From contig NZ_JAOTPL010000010.1 of assembly GCF_025631005.1 (NCBI RefSeq), positions 1 through 64,000 of the forward strand: a stretch of 64,000 nt of DNA, in the 5' to 3' direction. Each line of letters opens with the position of its first letter. Position 1 is the first letter of the stretch. This DNA comes from Haoranjiania flava. GTDB lineage: Bacteria; Bacteroidota; Bacteroidia; Chitinophagales; Chitinophagaceae. Positions 1-9,274 of the stretch are shown here, one piece after another. A program made the translations under genes and the position numbers. The notes under the pieces were generated by a model. It worked only from the letters and a program-made list of their open reading frames with translations. It was not told the DNA's origin and did not search any database.

Positions 1-57
1 ATGTTCTTTTGTAGATTACGGCCAATGTATGGCGGTCTTTAGAAGTTGCCTGAAAAT

Positions 58-96
58 AAAAAACGGGGCAAAATAGATTTCTCTACTTTGTCCCGT
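58..96 (-). terminator. Rho-independent terminator of tRNA-Pro
   Basis: Read on the minus strand, a 15-bp stem starting ACGGGACAAAG closes on a GAAA loop with only two non-Watson-Crick positions. A run of T (plus-strand A, 58-63) follows. It lies just downstream of the tRNA, so it ends that transcript. Confidence 0.85.
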
Positions 97-100
97 CAAG

Positions 101-174
101 TCGGGGTGGCAGGATTCGAACCTACGACCTCCTGGTCCCAAACCAGGCGCGATACCGGGCTACGCTACACCCCG
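101..174 (-). tRNA. tRNA-Pro (anticodon TGG)
   Basis: The minus strand gives a full cloverleaf. The acceptor CGGGGTG pairs with CACCCCG, the anticodon loop is TTTGGGA with anticodon TGG, and the T-loop is GGTTCGAATCC. The discriminator base is A and no CCA is encoded, so CCA must be added after transcription. It reads proline codons, mainly CCA and CCG with wobble. Confidence 0.95.
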
Positions 175-302
175 TTAAGGGAATGCAAATGTAGGGGATT
201 TTTATTTTTCACCAAAAAATATTTTCTACTTCCTAATTTTATATTTTACCGCAATCGTTTTCAATATAATCACTATCATTACTATCCTACCAACAAAACA
301 AA

Positions 303-310
303 TAACTTTG
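303..310 (+). promoter_or_regulatory. Bacteroidota -7 element, TAACTTTG
   Basis: This is a perfect TAnnTTTG match 24 nt before the ATG at 335. No convincing -33 TTG is visible. The start of transcription would fall near 317, giving a short leader. Confidence 0.45.
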
Positions 311-334
311 TCTTATTTATCTTAAACAAATACC

Positions 335-1363
335 ATGATTATCGAATCCGTAAAGAACGCATTTGGCTTCAGTATCATAGAAGCGAAACCGTTAACCACA
401 GGCCTTATCAATTCTACGTTTATTGTCTCCAACCAGGATGGTCAACAATACCTTTTGCAAAAGATCAATACAAACGTTTTTAAAAATCCTTTAGCTATAC
501 AGGAAAATTACCAGCTTATTCAGGCGCATCTTTTACATAAAGAAAGTTTTAAGTTGCCGGAGTTGATCAAAACAGTCAATGGTGATCTGTTGTTCACGGA
601 TGAGGAAGGCGGCGTTTGGCGTGCATTCGAATATATTCCTAACTCTTACAGCCCGCTGGCTTCTACTACGGTAGAGGAGGCATCGCTCGTGGCTGAGTGC
701 TTCGGTAAATTTTCCAACGACCTCACCGGGCTCGATACTTCCAAAATACAGGCTGTACTTCCCGGCTTTCACGATCTGGCATGGAGATACCAGCAGTTCC
801 AGGATTCATTGCAAACAGCTACAGCTGAAAGAAAAGAAAAAGCTGCAACGCTCATCAGCAAGGCAGACGATTATAAATACCTGGTGGATTATTATAATGC
901 CATCACCAACGATAAAGAAAATTATCCCCTGCACATCCTGCACCACGATTGTAAGATCGCTAATATTTTATTCGATAAAGATTCCAAACAAATTATCTGC
1001 CCTGTAGACCTTGACACTACACAGAACGGATTTTTCTTCTCCGATATGGGAGATATGATCCGCTCCATGACGCCAAGCCTGCCCGAAGGATCTAAAGATA
1101 TCGAAGCTATTGAGCTGCGTGAAGATTTCTATAACGGCATTAAAAAGCATTACCTGCAAGCTATGAAAGACGAGCTTACACCCAAAGAAGTAGAGGATAT
1201 TGATATGGCCGGTAAAATTATTGTGTACATGCAGTCCTTGCGTTTCCTTACAGATTATCTGAACAATGATATTTATTATAAAACAGAATACCCCGAGCAA
1301 AACTATTTCCGCGCAGCTAACCAGTTTAAACTGCTGGACCTGGTTGTAGAATTTACGAAATAA
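335..1363 (+). CDS. Phosphotransferase, aminoglycoside-kinase fold (N-acetylhexosamine kinase-like)
   Basis: This is a 342-residue soluble protein with the protein-kinase-like APH fold. The Brenner motif HHDCKIAN is at residues 203-210 (catalytic Asp205, Asn210). The metal-binding DLD is at 225-227, the place of the DFG-like aspartate. Bacteroidota relatives are annotated as phosphotransferase-family proteins or NahK-like kinases that phosphorylate an amino sugar or small alcohol; the substrate cannot be read from the sequence. The ATG at 335 lies 24 nt after a good -7 element, and a strong terminator follows at 1428, so the gene looks monocistronic. Family assignment is firm; function is an inference. 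Confidence 0.8.
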   Translation: MIIESVKNAFGFSIIEAKPLTTGLINSTFIVSNQDGQQYLLQKINTNVFKNPLAIQENYQLIQAHLLHKESFKLPELIKTVNGDLLFTDEEGGVWRAFEYIPNSYSPLASTTVEEASLVAECFGKFSNDLTGLDTSKIQAVLPGFHDLAWRYQQFQDSLQTATAERKEKAATLISKADDYKYLVDYYNAITNDKENYPLHILHHDCKIANILFDKDSKQIICPVDLDTTQNGFFFSDMGDMIRSMTPSLPEGSKDIEAIELREDFYNGIKKHYLQAMKDELTPKEVEDIDMAGKIIVYMQSLRFLTDYLNNDIYYKTEYPEQNYFRAANQFKLLDLVVEFTK

Positions 1364-1427
1364 GATCTGATGAAATGCTCATTCTTGATAAGAATATTTC
1401 CCATACATGGTGCAGAAAGTTATGGTC

Positions 1428-1458
1428 CCCGGGTAAAGCAGATTTGCCCGGGTTTTTT
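1428..1458 (+). terminator. Rho-independent terminator
   Basis: The stem CCCGGGTAAA pairs with TTTGCCCGGG around a GCAGA loop, then six T. It ends the phosphotransferase transcript. It also argues against any start of the next gene upstream of about 1460. Confidence 0.9.
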
Positions 1459-1542
1459 ATTGATAAAATTTCTGATCGCATACAGGCTGAAAAAGATGCA
1501 TTAAAGCTTACATTTATTGCACGGATTTTGTTTAAAACTATT

Positions 1543-2187
1543 ATGCGCTCCAAAATGTTTTTATGCTTTGTATTATTTTCATTCGTGTCGTGCGACTACA
1601 TCGGCATGTTTCCACAGTCAGGTAATGACACTGCAATATATGCAGACAGCAGCGCAACATTGATCGATTCACTGCCTGCTTACGACAGCGCTAACCTGCT
1701 CAATCCAAACGACAGCTTCCGGCTGGATACTTCCAACATCAGCATCTTAAGTCCCGCTACATCTGTTGACACCAGGAACGTACGCCCCGCCGAACTGGTG
1801 AACTTTGCCCAAAAGCTTTTACATGTCCCTTACAGGTATGCCTCAGCAGACCCTGCACAAGGGTTTGATTGTTCAGGATTTATAACGTATGTTTTCAATA
1901 ACTTCCATATTGCTGTGCCCAGGTCTTCCATTGATTTTACCCATGTAGGCATAGAGGTTCCTGTGAACGAAGCAAAGCAGGGCGACCTGATCTTATTCAC
2001 CGGCACCGAATCAGACAGCTCATATATTACCCGGTCGGTAGGGCATATGGGCATTGTTACGCAAAACACAGACTCACTTCGTTTTATACATGCATCTTCA
2101 GGAAAGGCAAATGGTGTCACCATCACGCCATTGAATGAATACTATCTCCGGAGGTTTGTAAAGGTTATTCGTGTGTTCCCGGATTAA
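1543..2187 (+). CDS. NlpC/P60 (C40) peptidase, lipoprotein
   Basis: This is a 214-residue predicted lipoprotein. The signal peptide ends in a lipobox, VSC, with Cys17. The C-terminal NlpC/P60 domain has the catalytic Cys110 in FDCSGF, His168 in GHMGI and a third polar residue, His183, in FIHASS. Such enzymes cut D-Glu-meso-DAP type bonds in peptidoglycan stem peptides during wall growth or recycling. The reading frame is open from 1375, but a terminator lies at 1428-1458 and only the ATG at 1543 gives a clean signal peptide, so I start there. No partner gene is evident. A second C40 peptidase lies at 40708. Confidence 0.85.
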   Translation: MRSKMFLCFVLFSFVSCDYIGMFPQSGNDTAIYADSSATLIDSLPAYDSANLLNPNDSFRLDTSNISILSPATSVDTRNVRPAELVNFAQKLLHVPYRYASADPAQGFDCSGFITYVFNNFHIAVPRSSIDFTHVGIEVPVNEAKQGDLILFTGTESDSSYITRSVGHMGIVTQNTDSLRFIHASSGKANGVTITPLNEYYLRRFVKVIRVFPD

Positions 2188-2318
2188 TCGGACAAATCGT
2201 CAATTCATTTATTTTTATTTCCGACAAATTGTAGCCAAAAAACTGCATTACTGCTTTGGCATTTTAATTGAACATTCTTTCTTTCACAATATTGTATATT
2301 TATAGTCAAAATATTTGT

Positions 2319-4709
2319 ATGAGTAAATTCTTTTTTGATTCACGTGAGGATGCTGATTTTCTGCCGATAATTCCCATGAACGAGCATGATGAAAATGATA
2401 AAAATATAGTCTATCCCGATAATGCCATTATCCTGCCGCTACGCAATACTGTTTTGTTTCCGAATGTAGTAATTCCCATCACCGTTGGCAGGGAAAAAAG
2501 TATCAACGCCGTAAATGATGCTTACAGGAACGATAAACTGATTGGCGTGGTTGCACAAACAGATGCAGGTATTGAAGAGCCCACCGTAGCTGATCTGGCG
2601 CAGATAGGCACCATAGCCAAGATTGTGAAGCTGATTAAAATGCCCGACGGTGGCACCACGGTGATCATCCAGGGAAAGAAAAGATTTGAATTGAAAGAGA
2701 TTACGCAGGAAGAGCCTTATTTCCGCGGAAATATTTTAACGTTGGAAGAGCCGGAATTTCCTGACAATGAAAACTTTAATGCGCACATCAGCAGCATCAA
2801 AGACCTGGCTACCCAGATTATACAGCTATCACCAAACATGCCGCCTGAGGCAGCCGTAATATTACAAAACATTGAACATAATAGTTTCCTGCTGAATTTT
2901 ATTTCGAGCAACATAGCGGCAGAACTCTCTGAAAAGCAATCCCTTTTAGCGTACAATTCTATAGAAAGTAAAGTATCTAAACTCATAGCGCTATTGCACA
3001 AGGAGCTGAACTTTGTTGAGCTGAAAAATAAAGTCACCAACAAGGCAAAGGGCGAAATTGATAAGCAGCAGCGGGAATATTTCCTGCAACAGCAGCTGAA
3101 AAGTATCAAGGAAGAGCTGGGCAGCGATAATGACCGCGAACTTAATGAAATGCGCAAGAAGGCCGAAGCTAAAAAATGGCCGCAGACTGCCGCAGACCTT
3201 TTCAATTTCCAAATAGCCAAGCTGGAGAGAATGCACCCGGGCACGCCAGACTATTCAGTGATGTTTAACCATCTTGACTTTATGCTTAGCCTGCCCTGGG
3301 ATGAACATACACAGGATAATTATAATTTGAATAATGCCAGGAAAGTGCTTGATAATGATCACTTTGGTATGAAAAAAATTAAAGAGCGCATATTGGAATA
3401 CCTGGCTGTACTGAAGTTGAAAGGCGATATGAAATCTCCGATCCTCTGTTTCGTGGGCCCTCCCGGAATTGGTAAAACCTCTCTTGGAAAAAGTATTGCA
3501 CATGCAGTAGGCAGGAAGTATGTGCGCATCAGCCTGGGCGGACTGCATGACGAAAGCGAAATCCGCGGGCACCGGAAGACTTACATAGGCGCTATGCCGG
3601 GCAGGATACTGCAGAATATCAAGAAAGTGCATACTTCCAACCCGGTTATTATCCTGGATGAAATAGATAAAGTTGGCAGCGATTTTCGCGGAGATCCTTC
3701 CTCAGCTATGCTGGAAGTGCTTGATCCTGAGCAGAATAGCCAGTTTTACGACAATTACCTGGAACTGGAATACGATCTTAGTAAAGTACTGTTCATTGCT
3801 ACGGCCAACAATCTTCAGAATATACAACCTGCCCTGCGCGACCGGCTGGAGATAATAGACCTGAGCGGCTATGCAATTGAAGAAAAACTGGAAATTGCCA
3901 AGCGCCACCTTATTCCAAAACAAAAAGAAGCGCATGGACTTAAAGAGCTGAAATTCAAATTTCCTGACAGAGCAGTTCAATATCTCATTACCAGTTATAC
4001 CCGTGAAAGTGGTGTAAGAGAACTCGACAGGCAAATTGCTTCCATTATGCGGAACATAGCTAAAATGTATGCTACCGAAGAAACAGTACCGCCTGTGGTT
4101 ACTGTGGAAATGATCCGTGAAATACTGGGCAACGAAAGATATACCAACGAAATTTACCGGAATGCCAATATGCCAGGTGTGGCGGTAGGCCTTGCCTGGA
4201 CTTATGTTGGCGGTGATATACTATTTATCGAGGCGCTGCTGAGCAAAGGCAAAAGCGAGCTGAAGCTTACCGGTAATCTTGGAGAAGTAATGAAAGAGAG
4301 TGCTTCTACGGCTTTGACCTACATTAAAGCGAATGCAGAAAAAATAGGTATTCTCGCCGAAGACTTGGAAACTAAAAACGTGCACATCCACATTCCCGAA
4401 GGCGCGGTTCCTAAAGACGGCCCCAGTGCAGGTATCACTATGATGACGGCTATAGCATCGGCTTACCTCGGCAGGAAGGTAAAATCCCACCTGGCTATGA
4501 CAGGAGAGATTACGCTACGCGGGCAGGTACTACCGGTGGGAGGCATTAAGGAAAAAGTGCTGGCTGCTAAGCGTGCGGGCATCAAAGAAATTATTTTATG
4601 TTATCTTAATGAAAAAGATGTGCAGGAAATAGAGCCCGCATTTATAAAAGGTATTAAATTTGTTTATGTAAAGACAATGCAGGAAGTGCTGGATATTGCA
4701 ATCACTTAA
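2319..4709 (+). CDS. lon: Endopeptidase La (Lon protease)
   Basis: Lon is an ATP-dependent cytoplasmic protease that removes misfolded and regulatory proteins. It is about 796 residues from this start, the usual Lon length. Order: N-terminal LON substrate-binding domain (about 35-235), a coiled linker, the AAA+ module with Walker A GPPGIGKT near 380 and Walker B ILDEIDK, then the serine protease domain with the catalytic Ser in GPSAG near 702 and the Lys in GGIKEK near 743. The frame is open from 2268, but ATG 2319 (MSKFFFDSRED) begins the family-like sequence. The downstream lipoprotein gene starts 15 nt after the stop and may be co-transcribed. Confidence 0.97.
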   Translation: MSKFFFDSREDADFLPIIPMNEHDENDKNIVYPDNAIILPLRNTVLFPNVVIPITVGREKSINAVNDAYRNDKLIGVVAQTDAGIEEPTVADLAQIGTIAKIVKLIKMPDGGTTVIIQGKKRFELKEITQEEPYFRGNILTLEEPEFPDNENFNAHISSIKDLATQIIQLSPNMPPEAAVILQNIEHNSFLLNFISSNIAAELSEKQSLLAYNSIESKVSKLIALLHKELNFVELKNKVTNKAKGEIDKQQREYFLQQQLKSIKEELGSDNDRELNEMRKKAEAKKWPQTAADLFNFQIAKLERMHPGTPDYSVMFNHLDFMLSLPWDEHTQDNYNLNNARKVLDNDHFGMKKIKERILEYLAVLKLKGDMKSPILCFVGPPGIGKTSLGKSIAHAVGRKYVRISLGGLHDESEIRGHRKTYIGAMPGRILQNIKKVHTSNPVIILDEIDKVGSDFRGDPSSAMLEVLDPEQNSQFYDNYLELEYDLSKVLFIATANNLQNIQPALRDRLEIIDLSGYAIEEKLEIAKRHLIPKQKEAHGLKELKFKFPDRAVQYLITSYTRESGVRELDRQIASIMRNIAKMYATEETVPPVVTVEMIREILGNERYTNEIYRNANMPGVAVGLAWTYVGGDILFIEALLSKGKSELKLTGNLGEVMKESASTALTYIKANAEKIGILAEDLETKNVHIHIPEGAVPKDGPSAGITMMTAIASAYLGRKVKSHLAMTGEITLRGQVLPVGGIKEKVLAAKRAGIKEIILCYLNEKDVQEIEPAFIKGIKFVYVKTMQEVLDIAIT

Positions 4710-4724
4710 CCTTAAATACCTCTT

Positions 4725-5207
4725 ATGCGTTATCTCTTATTTTTATTTTTAGTGTTTGTATGCTTTTCGTGCAACAGTTTCATAGCCGAGGAGCATACAA
4801 CGGATTCCGTGATACAGGCAAAAGCTGCCCAATCTGCCAGCGAAAAGATCATGTCGCGTGTAGACACCATGTGTTATGAGCATATTTCGGGCGACGATAT
4901 TTACACCTACCGCCTCGTGAGAGACAGTAACCTGGTTGCGGGCACTGCGGTCTACGATCATTTTGAAAAAGATGACAGCCGCGGAGCATTGAAAGGTGTT
5001 ATTACAGGAGATATCATGCATCTCTGGTACGAGTTTCATTCAGAAGGGGTAAACTCCGTTAGTGAAAAGTATTTCAAGATTTCCGCCGATGGCATTACAG
5101 AAGGTATTGGCGCCTTTAATGTAAGAGGTGATACCAGCTATTTCACCGACACTGCTGCCATTAATTATAATGGAGGCTTATTTTATAAACGTATCAACTG
5201 CAATTAA
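4725..5207 (+). CDS. Hypothetical lipoprotein
   Basis: This is 160 residues with a hydrophobic signal peptide and a lipobox, FSC, at Cys16, so it should be anchored in a membrane facing the periplasm or cell surface. The mature part is acidic and seems to be a small beta-rich domain, with no motif I recognise. It starts 15 nt after lon and probably shares its transcript. Its stop overlaps the stop of the convergent protease gene by 4 nt, which leaves no room for a terminator. Function unknown. Confidence 0.75.
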   Translation: MRYLLFLFLVFVCFSCNSFIAEEHTTDSVIQAKAAQSASEKIMSRVDTMCYEHISGDDIYTYRLVRDSNLVAGTAVYDHFEKDDSRGALKGVITGDIMHLWYEFHSEGVNSVSEKYFKISADGITEGIGAFNVRGDTSYFTDTAAINYNGGLFYKRINCN

Positions 5208-6442
5208 TTAGATTTTTTTCTGAATAATGGGGATCTTGGTTTTGCCTGTTTTTTCCTGATGTCAATTGTCTTCAGGTTCAGCAGCTGGAGCAGTCCATTA
5301 CGGCGGATAATCACTTTCGTACGGCCTATTTCAAATTGCAATGCTTTCTTCAGCTCATCAAGGTCGTTGGTAAATTTGCTGTTGATTGCCAGCACTTCAT
5401 CGCCGGCTGCAAAGCCTGCTTCCTCTGCAGGAGAACCGGGAGCAATCTCGCCGGCTACCACTTTACCTTCTACGAAGTAAAGTTCCAGTCCTGAATAAGC
5501 ATAGTCGAAATGGTCTGTGTAATTTTTATTGGGCAGCAAGTGAAATTCTTTACTGGGATAATTAAATATACAGTTGAACCTCCTGTAGATATCATTGCCT
5601 ATAATGCCGCCCATAGAAGGGTAATTGCTAATATTGTGTTCATCTTTAAAAATATTTACAGGTACATTTCTAAAAGTGTATTTACCTAATTTTAATTTCT
5701 TTATCAGTGTCAGCTGCATATTTATTTTACCTCCGAGTCCTTCTGCCTGTTTCAGGAAACGGTGTTTGTTTTTTGCTATAAAGGGATTGGTATGTAAATA
5801 ATTTTCAGAGAACAAAATGCTTAAGCCTGCGCCAATGTCTGCCAGGTGGTTGAAAGTTGCCTCTCTTTCGTCTTCCACAAAAGCCTGGAGGTACGGCAGG
5901 GTAGCGATATAGGGTTTTAGCAGCATTCCTTTTTTAGGATATTTTATTTTACCCGGAGACCAGAAAGCCATTTCATTGCGGTCATAATTGATCTTTAGAA
6001 TATAGCGCATCAGCAGGGGAGAGCCAGCAATGCCGTCAATCCTTTTACCATACATGGATGACAATACAGACAGGTTGATGATGTGAAAATTAATGCCGCT
6101 CACGTACAACCCGCTGATCTGAAGTATATTATCTGGTGAAAAAGCTACCTGTTGCGAACCGCCGATACCACGTACCCTGCGGGTTTCCCTGCTCATAGTG
6201 ATTCCGGTGCGCAGCGCAGTAACAGAATCTAAGAACATGCCGCTGCTGCCGGTATCCATAATAAAGTTAAGCGTATCTTTTTGATGATTGATCAATACCG
6301 GGAACATAACTATACCACCGCTGAACCGGGAAAACTTTACGCGCGCCAGTTCTATGCTGGCTACCGCATGATTGTCTTGTGCTTCTGCAATGTAAGTGCA
6401 AAGGCTAAAGAACAATAGGAGTATATAAGTTGCGTAAAGCAT
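5204..6442 (-). CDS. Retropepsin-like aspartyl protease with C-terminal PDZ domain
   Basis: This is 412 residues with an N-terminal signal peptide ending near AEAQ. An aspartyl-protease half has the catalytic FIMDTGSSG near residues 61-69. A second, less canonical ADIGAGLS segment occurs near 198 and may be the other active-site loop. A PDZ domain follows at about 330-400 (GSPAEEAGFAAGDEV). The family is common in Bacteroidota and is expected outside the cytoplasm; substrates are unknown. It converges on the lipoprotein gene with a 4-nt overlap. Confidence 0.82.
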   Translation of the reverse strand: MLYATYILLLFFSLCTYIAEAQDNHAVASIELARVKFSRFSGGIVMFPVLINHQKDTLNFIMDTGSSGMFLDSVTALRTGITMSRETRRVRGIGGSQQVAFSPDNILQISGLYVSGINFHIINLSVLSSMYGKRIDGIAGSPLLMRYILKINYDRNEMAFWSPGKIKYPKKGMLLKPYIATLPYLQAFVEDEREATFNHLADIGAGLSILFSENYLHTNPFIAKNKHRFLKQAEGLGGKINMQLTLIKKLKLGKYTFRNVPVNIFKDEHNISNYPSMGGIIGNDIYRRFNCIFNYPSKEFHLLPNKNYTDHFDYAYSGLELYFVEGKVVAGEIAPGSPAEEAGFAAGDEVLAINSKFTNDLDELKKALQFEIGRTKVIIRRNGLLQLLNLKTIDIRKKQAKPRSPLFRKKSN

Positions 6443-6663
6443 GACTCAGGTATTAATCTATCATCGTTGTAGCTATTTAATTGTTCCTTTTATTATTAAA
6501 ATAAAGATTACTGGTGTATCTAAGCGTTTCTAAAATTAATACAATAAAGCCACGTTTTTTTATTTTAATTGCTGTAGATTTTAAATTCCTGTAACGTTTT
6601 GCTAAAAACGTACGTATATACAACCGAACAAAGAATATTTTTTAAAATTAAAAAGTGATTGTT

Positions 6664-7344
6664 ATGAAAAAATTGTTTTTTTCTGCCATATCTTCTTTAT
6701 TGCTTGGCGGACTGTTATTAACTTCCTGTATGCCCTCTGCAGATGGCCCACCACCACCACCTAATGCGTTGTTTAACCTTGTCAATGCCTCTCCCAAGAG
6801 CGCAGACCTGAAGGTATCATTGGGCGGAAACCCTTCGGAAATGGATTACAAAGAAGTGTTCACCCGTTTACTGGCAACCCCGGGAACTTATAAATTCAAA
6901 GTGACTAATAAAGAAGGCACCAGAGAGTTTTTGAATAAAGACGTGGAGTTTGTTTCCGGCAAATATTACTCGCTGGTTCTCGTTGATACATTGAGTAAGA
7001 TGGAATTGGTAGTATTGAAAGACAGCATTGTAAACGTGTCACAAGATTCTGCAAGGATCAGGTTTGCCAATATGGTGCCCGATGTGGAAAAGATGGATTT
7101 TTATATTAAAGGGCAGGCAGAACCAGTAGCTAAAGATGTAAGCTACAAAACAGCCGTTGAATTTATGCGCGTAAAATCAGCATCTTCTGTAATCATTGAA
7201 GCTAAGGCAAGCGGTACTAACGAATTGCTGGGTACATCCGAAGCAAAAGAGTTTAAAGGCGGCAGTATAAATACCATCTTCGCGAGCGGTTTTAAATCAC
7301 TCACCGATGAGGGCAAGATTCATGTAGGGTTAATGCAACATTAA
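6664..7344 (+). CDS. DUF4397-type lipoprotein
   Basis: This is 226 residues from ATG 6664. A GTG nine nt upstream is in frame but would only add MIV before the lysines. The signal peptide ends in the lipobox LTSC, then a proline-rich linker (PPPPP) and one or two beta-sandwich units beginning LFNLVNASP, typical of DUF4397 proteins. These are surface or periplasmic and of unknown function. The 221-bp gap upstream is AT-rich with no other gene. A strong terminator follows at 7365. Confidence 0.8.
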   Translation: MKKLFFSAISSLLLGGLLLTSCMPSADGPPPPPNALFNLVNASPKSADLKVSLGGNPSEMDYKEVFTRLLATPGTYKFKVTNKEGTREFLNKDVEFVSGKYYSLVLVDTLSKMELVVLKDSIVNVSQDSARIRFANMVPDVEKMDFYIKGQAEPVAKDVSYKTAVEFMRVKSASSVIIEAKASGTNELLGTSEAKEFKGGSINTIFASGFKSLTDEGKIHVGLMQH

Positions 7345-7364
7345 TCCTTATGAGTTTGTAATTA

Positions 7365-7397
7365 GAGAATGGCTTACCGCCATTCTCATTTTTTTTT
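7365..7397 (+). terminator. Rho-independent terminator
   Basis: A perfect 9-bp stem (GAGAATGGC with GCCATTCTC) on a TTACC loop is followed by nine T. It closes the DUF4397 gene and stands before the convergent gene at 7427. Confidence 0.92.
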
Positions 7398-7426
7398 GAT
7401 TGCAGGTAAAGCAATCAAGTGTTTTG

Positions 7427-7708
7427 TTAATGTTCACTTGCACCGATAAGGGTGCTGATACCAATAATGCTATTCTCTACGAGCAAGCCGAGATCGCTGT
7501 CTTTATCAATCCCGAAAATTTCCAGTTCTGCTTCTCCCTGCAAAAACCTGGTTTCATAGGTTATGTTTTTAGCCTGGAATTCGTCTTTAAATTTACTGAG
7601 CGCATCATCAATCACGCGCGCTATTTCAGCTTCTCTTTTTTTATTGGCAGCTGTAGCTTCCTGCATATTGTCGCTGTCAGACAGGTCGTAAGAAAATTTC
7701 TGTAACAT
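7427..7708 (-). CDS. Conserved-looking hypothetical protein
   Basis: This is 93 residues with no signal peptide. The N-terminal half is predicted helical and charged (AANKKREAEIARVIDDALSK) and the C-terminal part is more strand-like. I do not recognise the family. It is a plausible gene because it is the only good frame between two defined signals (the terminator at 7365 and the tmRNA at 7889) and starts with an ATG after an AT-rich stretch. Its role is unknown. Confidence 0.6.
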   Translation of the reverse strand: MLQKFSYDLSDSDNMQEATAANKKREAEIARVIDDALSKFKDEFQAKNITYETRFLQGEAELEIFGIDKDSDLGLLVENSIIGISTLIGASEH

Positions 7709-7888
7709 AATAAATAGTTTTAAGTGTTAGGCTTCACTAAATTAGGCTAATATTTTTTTCCCCGGTAAAACAGATGCTTAATCATTTGTAAAATATTAAA
7801 CTGTTTATAGATTTTAGTATCTAACAACTGGATTTATTTAGCAGCAAACATGTAAATTTGCTGTTTAGTTCTTTGATAAAGATTATTT

Positions 7889-8263
7889 GGGGCTGTACTG
7901 GTTTTGACAGCATAAGTAATTATAGGTATAAGCATGCAGTGCGTTGTGTAATTAGCACTTAAATATGAATACTCGAACTTTAAATGGCAATAATAATTAT
8001 GCCATGGCTGCCTGATCATGAATTAGGTTGTCATTAGGGCCGCGTTGAGCAGGTTTTTCTGTTACCACGCTCCGCCGCCGACTTATCAAACAAATACAGG
8101 ATGCTGCGTTTGAACACCGTGACAAACGCTTAAGATCATCCGGTTAAGCGATGGGATTGGTTTGTTCTTTTCCTGCCTTTTGCCGACAATCAATAAAGAA
8201 CTAAGCATGTAGAAGGCTTATGGCGACTATGTTTGGACAGCGGTTCGACTCCGCTCAGCTCCA
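7889..8263 (+). ncRNA. ssrA: tmRNA (transfer-messenger RNA)
   Basis: tmRNA frees ribosomes stalled on broken messages and tags the nascent chain for proteolysis. The 5' end GGGGCTG pairs with CAGCTCC at the 3' end, with one G-T pair. The conserved 3' arm contains GGTTCGACTCC, and CCA is not encoded. The tag frame at 7986-8015 reads GNNNYAMAA and stops at TGA; this resembles Bacteroidota tags that end YAMAA or YALAA. The resume codon is inferred. A terminator follows at 8269. Lon, a protease known to take part in degrading tagged proteins in some species, is encoded 3 kb upstream. Confidence 0.96.
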
Positions 8264-8268
8264 CTTTT

Positions 8269-8303
8269 AAAAGGGAAACTTCGGACAGGTGTTTCCCTTT
8301 TTT
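8269..8303 (+). terminator. Rho-independent terminator of tmRNA
   Basis: AAAAGGGAAAC pairs with GTTTCCCTTTT around an 11-nt loop, followed by more T. It starts 5 nt after the tmRNA. Confidence 0.92.
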
Positions 8304-8330
8304 CATTTTATACCCGCATCTTACCTTGCG

Positions 8331-8403
8331 AATTACAGATTGCAGATTGCAAATTACAGATTACAGATTGCAAATTATCCATTCTCAATTATCCATTGTC
8401 CAT
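8331..8403 (+). repeat. Degenerate short repeats (ATTACAGATTGCAAATT / ATTATCCATT type)
   Basis: The 304-bp gap between tmRNA and the next gene holds several imperfect copies of AATTACAGATTGC and TTATCCATT units and no gene. The same vocabulary appears inverted at 18130-18310 and in a related form at 11756-11820, so this is a dispersed low-complexity family of the genome. Confidence 0.6.
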
Positions 8404-8567
8404 TAATATTTTCACTTCGCAAATTCATTACTACCCTTATTCCTGCATATCACATACATAATTTTTAATTGGTACAATATTAGCTGCCTTTGAGTAAATC
8501 CAGTTATGGAAGCAATAACTTGTAATAACTATAAACTCACTATTCACCATCTAAAAAAATTACCTTA

Positions 8568-9152
8568 ATGGAAAAGAAAAAAAACGTTGCTGAAAAAAGC
8601 ACGGCTAAGAAAGTTCAAGCCAAATCTGATGTTGCCAAAAGTTTATATGACTTGTTCGAAGACGGCCTGAAAGACATCTACTGGGCAGAACATGCACTGG
8701 TACACGCATTGCCGAAAATGTTTGAAAATGCAACCGACAACAAGTTAAAAACAGCCATAAAAGAACACTTAGACCAGACAATAGTACAAGTGGCAAGGCT
8801 CGAAGAAGTATTTGCATCTATCGGATCTAAGGCTGAAGCCAAAAAATGCGATGCTATGGAAGGGCTCTTGAAGGAGGGCGAATCCATCATGCAGGAAACT
8901 GAAGCCGGCGCAGTGCGCGATGCAGGGATTATCAGCGCTGCACAGAAAGTAGAACATTATGAAATGGCTACCTACGGTACACTCGCAGCTTATGCTAAAA
9001 CACTCAATGAAAGAACGGCGCTTAACCTGTTGCTTAAAACGCTGGGCGAGGAAAAGAAAGCAGACTGCCTGCTAAGCACCATAGCCGATACTACACTTAA
9101 CTCACAGGCTATGTCAGACAGCTTCCAGGCTAAAAAAATAAACGCTGTTTAA
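8568..9152 (+). CDS. YciE/DUF892 ferritin-like protein
   Basis: This is 194 residues. A lysine-rich start (MEKKKNVAEKSTAKK) precedes a helical domain with SLYDLFEDGLKDIYWAEHAL, the typical opening of the DUF892 (YciE/YciF) ferritin-like family. Glu and His residues placed to form a di-iron site include E54/H56-like positions and the later EHYEMATYG motif. Members are linked to stress and dormancy; the catalytic activity is not established. A catalase gene lies 122 nt downstream, which suggests shared oxidative-stress duty. Confidence 0.85.
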   Translation: MEKKKNVAEKSTAKKVQAKSDVAKSLYDLFEDGLKDIYWAEHALVHALPKMFENATDNKLKTAIKEHLDQTIVQVARLEEVFASIGSKAEAKKCDAMEGLLKEGESIMQETEAGAVRDAGIISAAQKVEHYEMATYGTLAAYAKTLNERTALNLLLKTLGEEKKADCLLSTIADTTLNSQAMSDSFQAKKINAV

Positions 9153-9274
9153 TTGCAGGTGTTTAGCTAAATCAATGAAACGAAGCATACCACTTTATTG
9201 CTGCACAGGAATATATTATGCGGAGTATTTCGATCAATACCGGCATCAAATAAAAAAACTAAAAAATTGTACGG

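Noticed and set aside
46..483. Frame through the tRNA-Pro into the kinase gene
   Set aside because: It crosses a tRNA and a terminator and overlaps a real gene in another frame.
1375..1542. Upstream extension of the C40 lipoprotein
   Set aside because: It contains a strong terminator and removes the signal peptide from the N-terminus.
7400..7705. Plus-strand frame opposite the 93-residue gene
   Set aside because: Cys/Phe-rich shadow frame with no start context.
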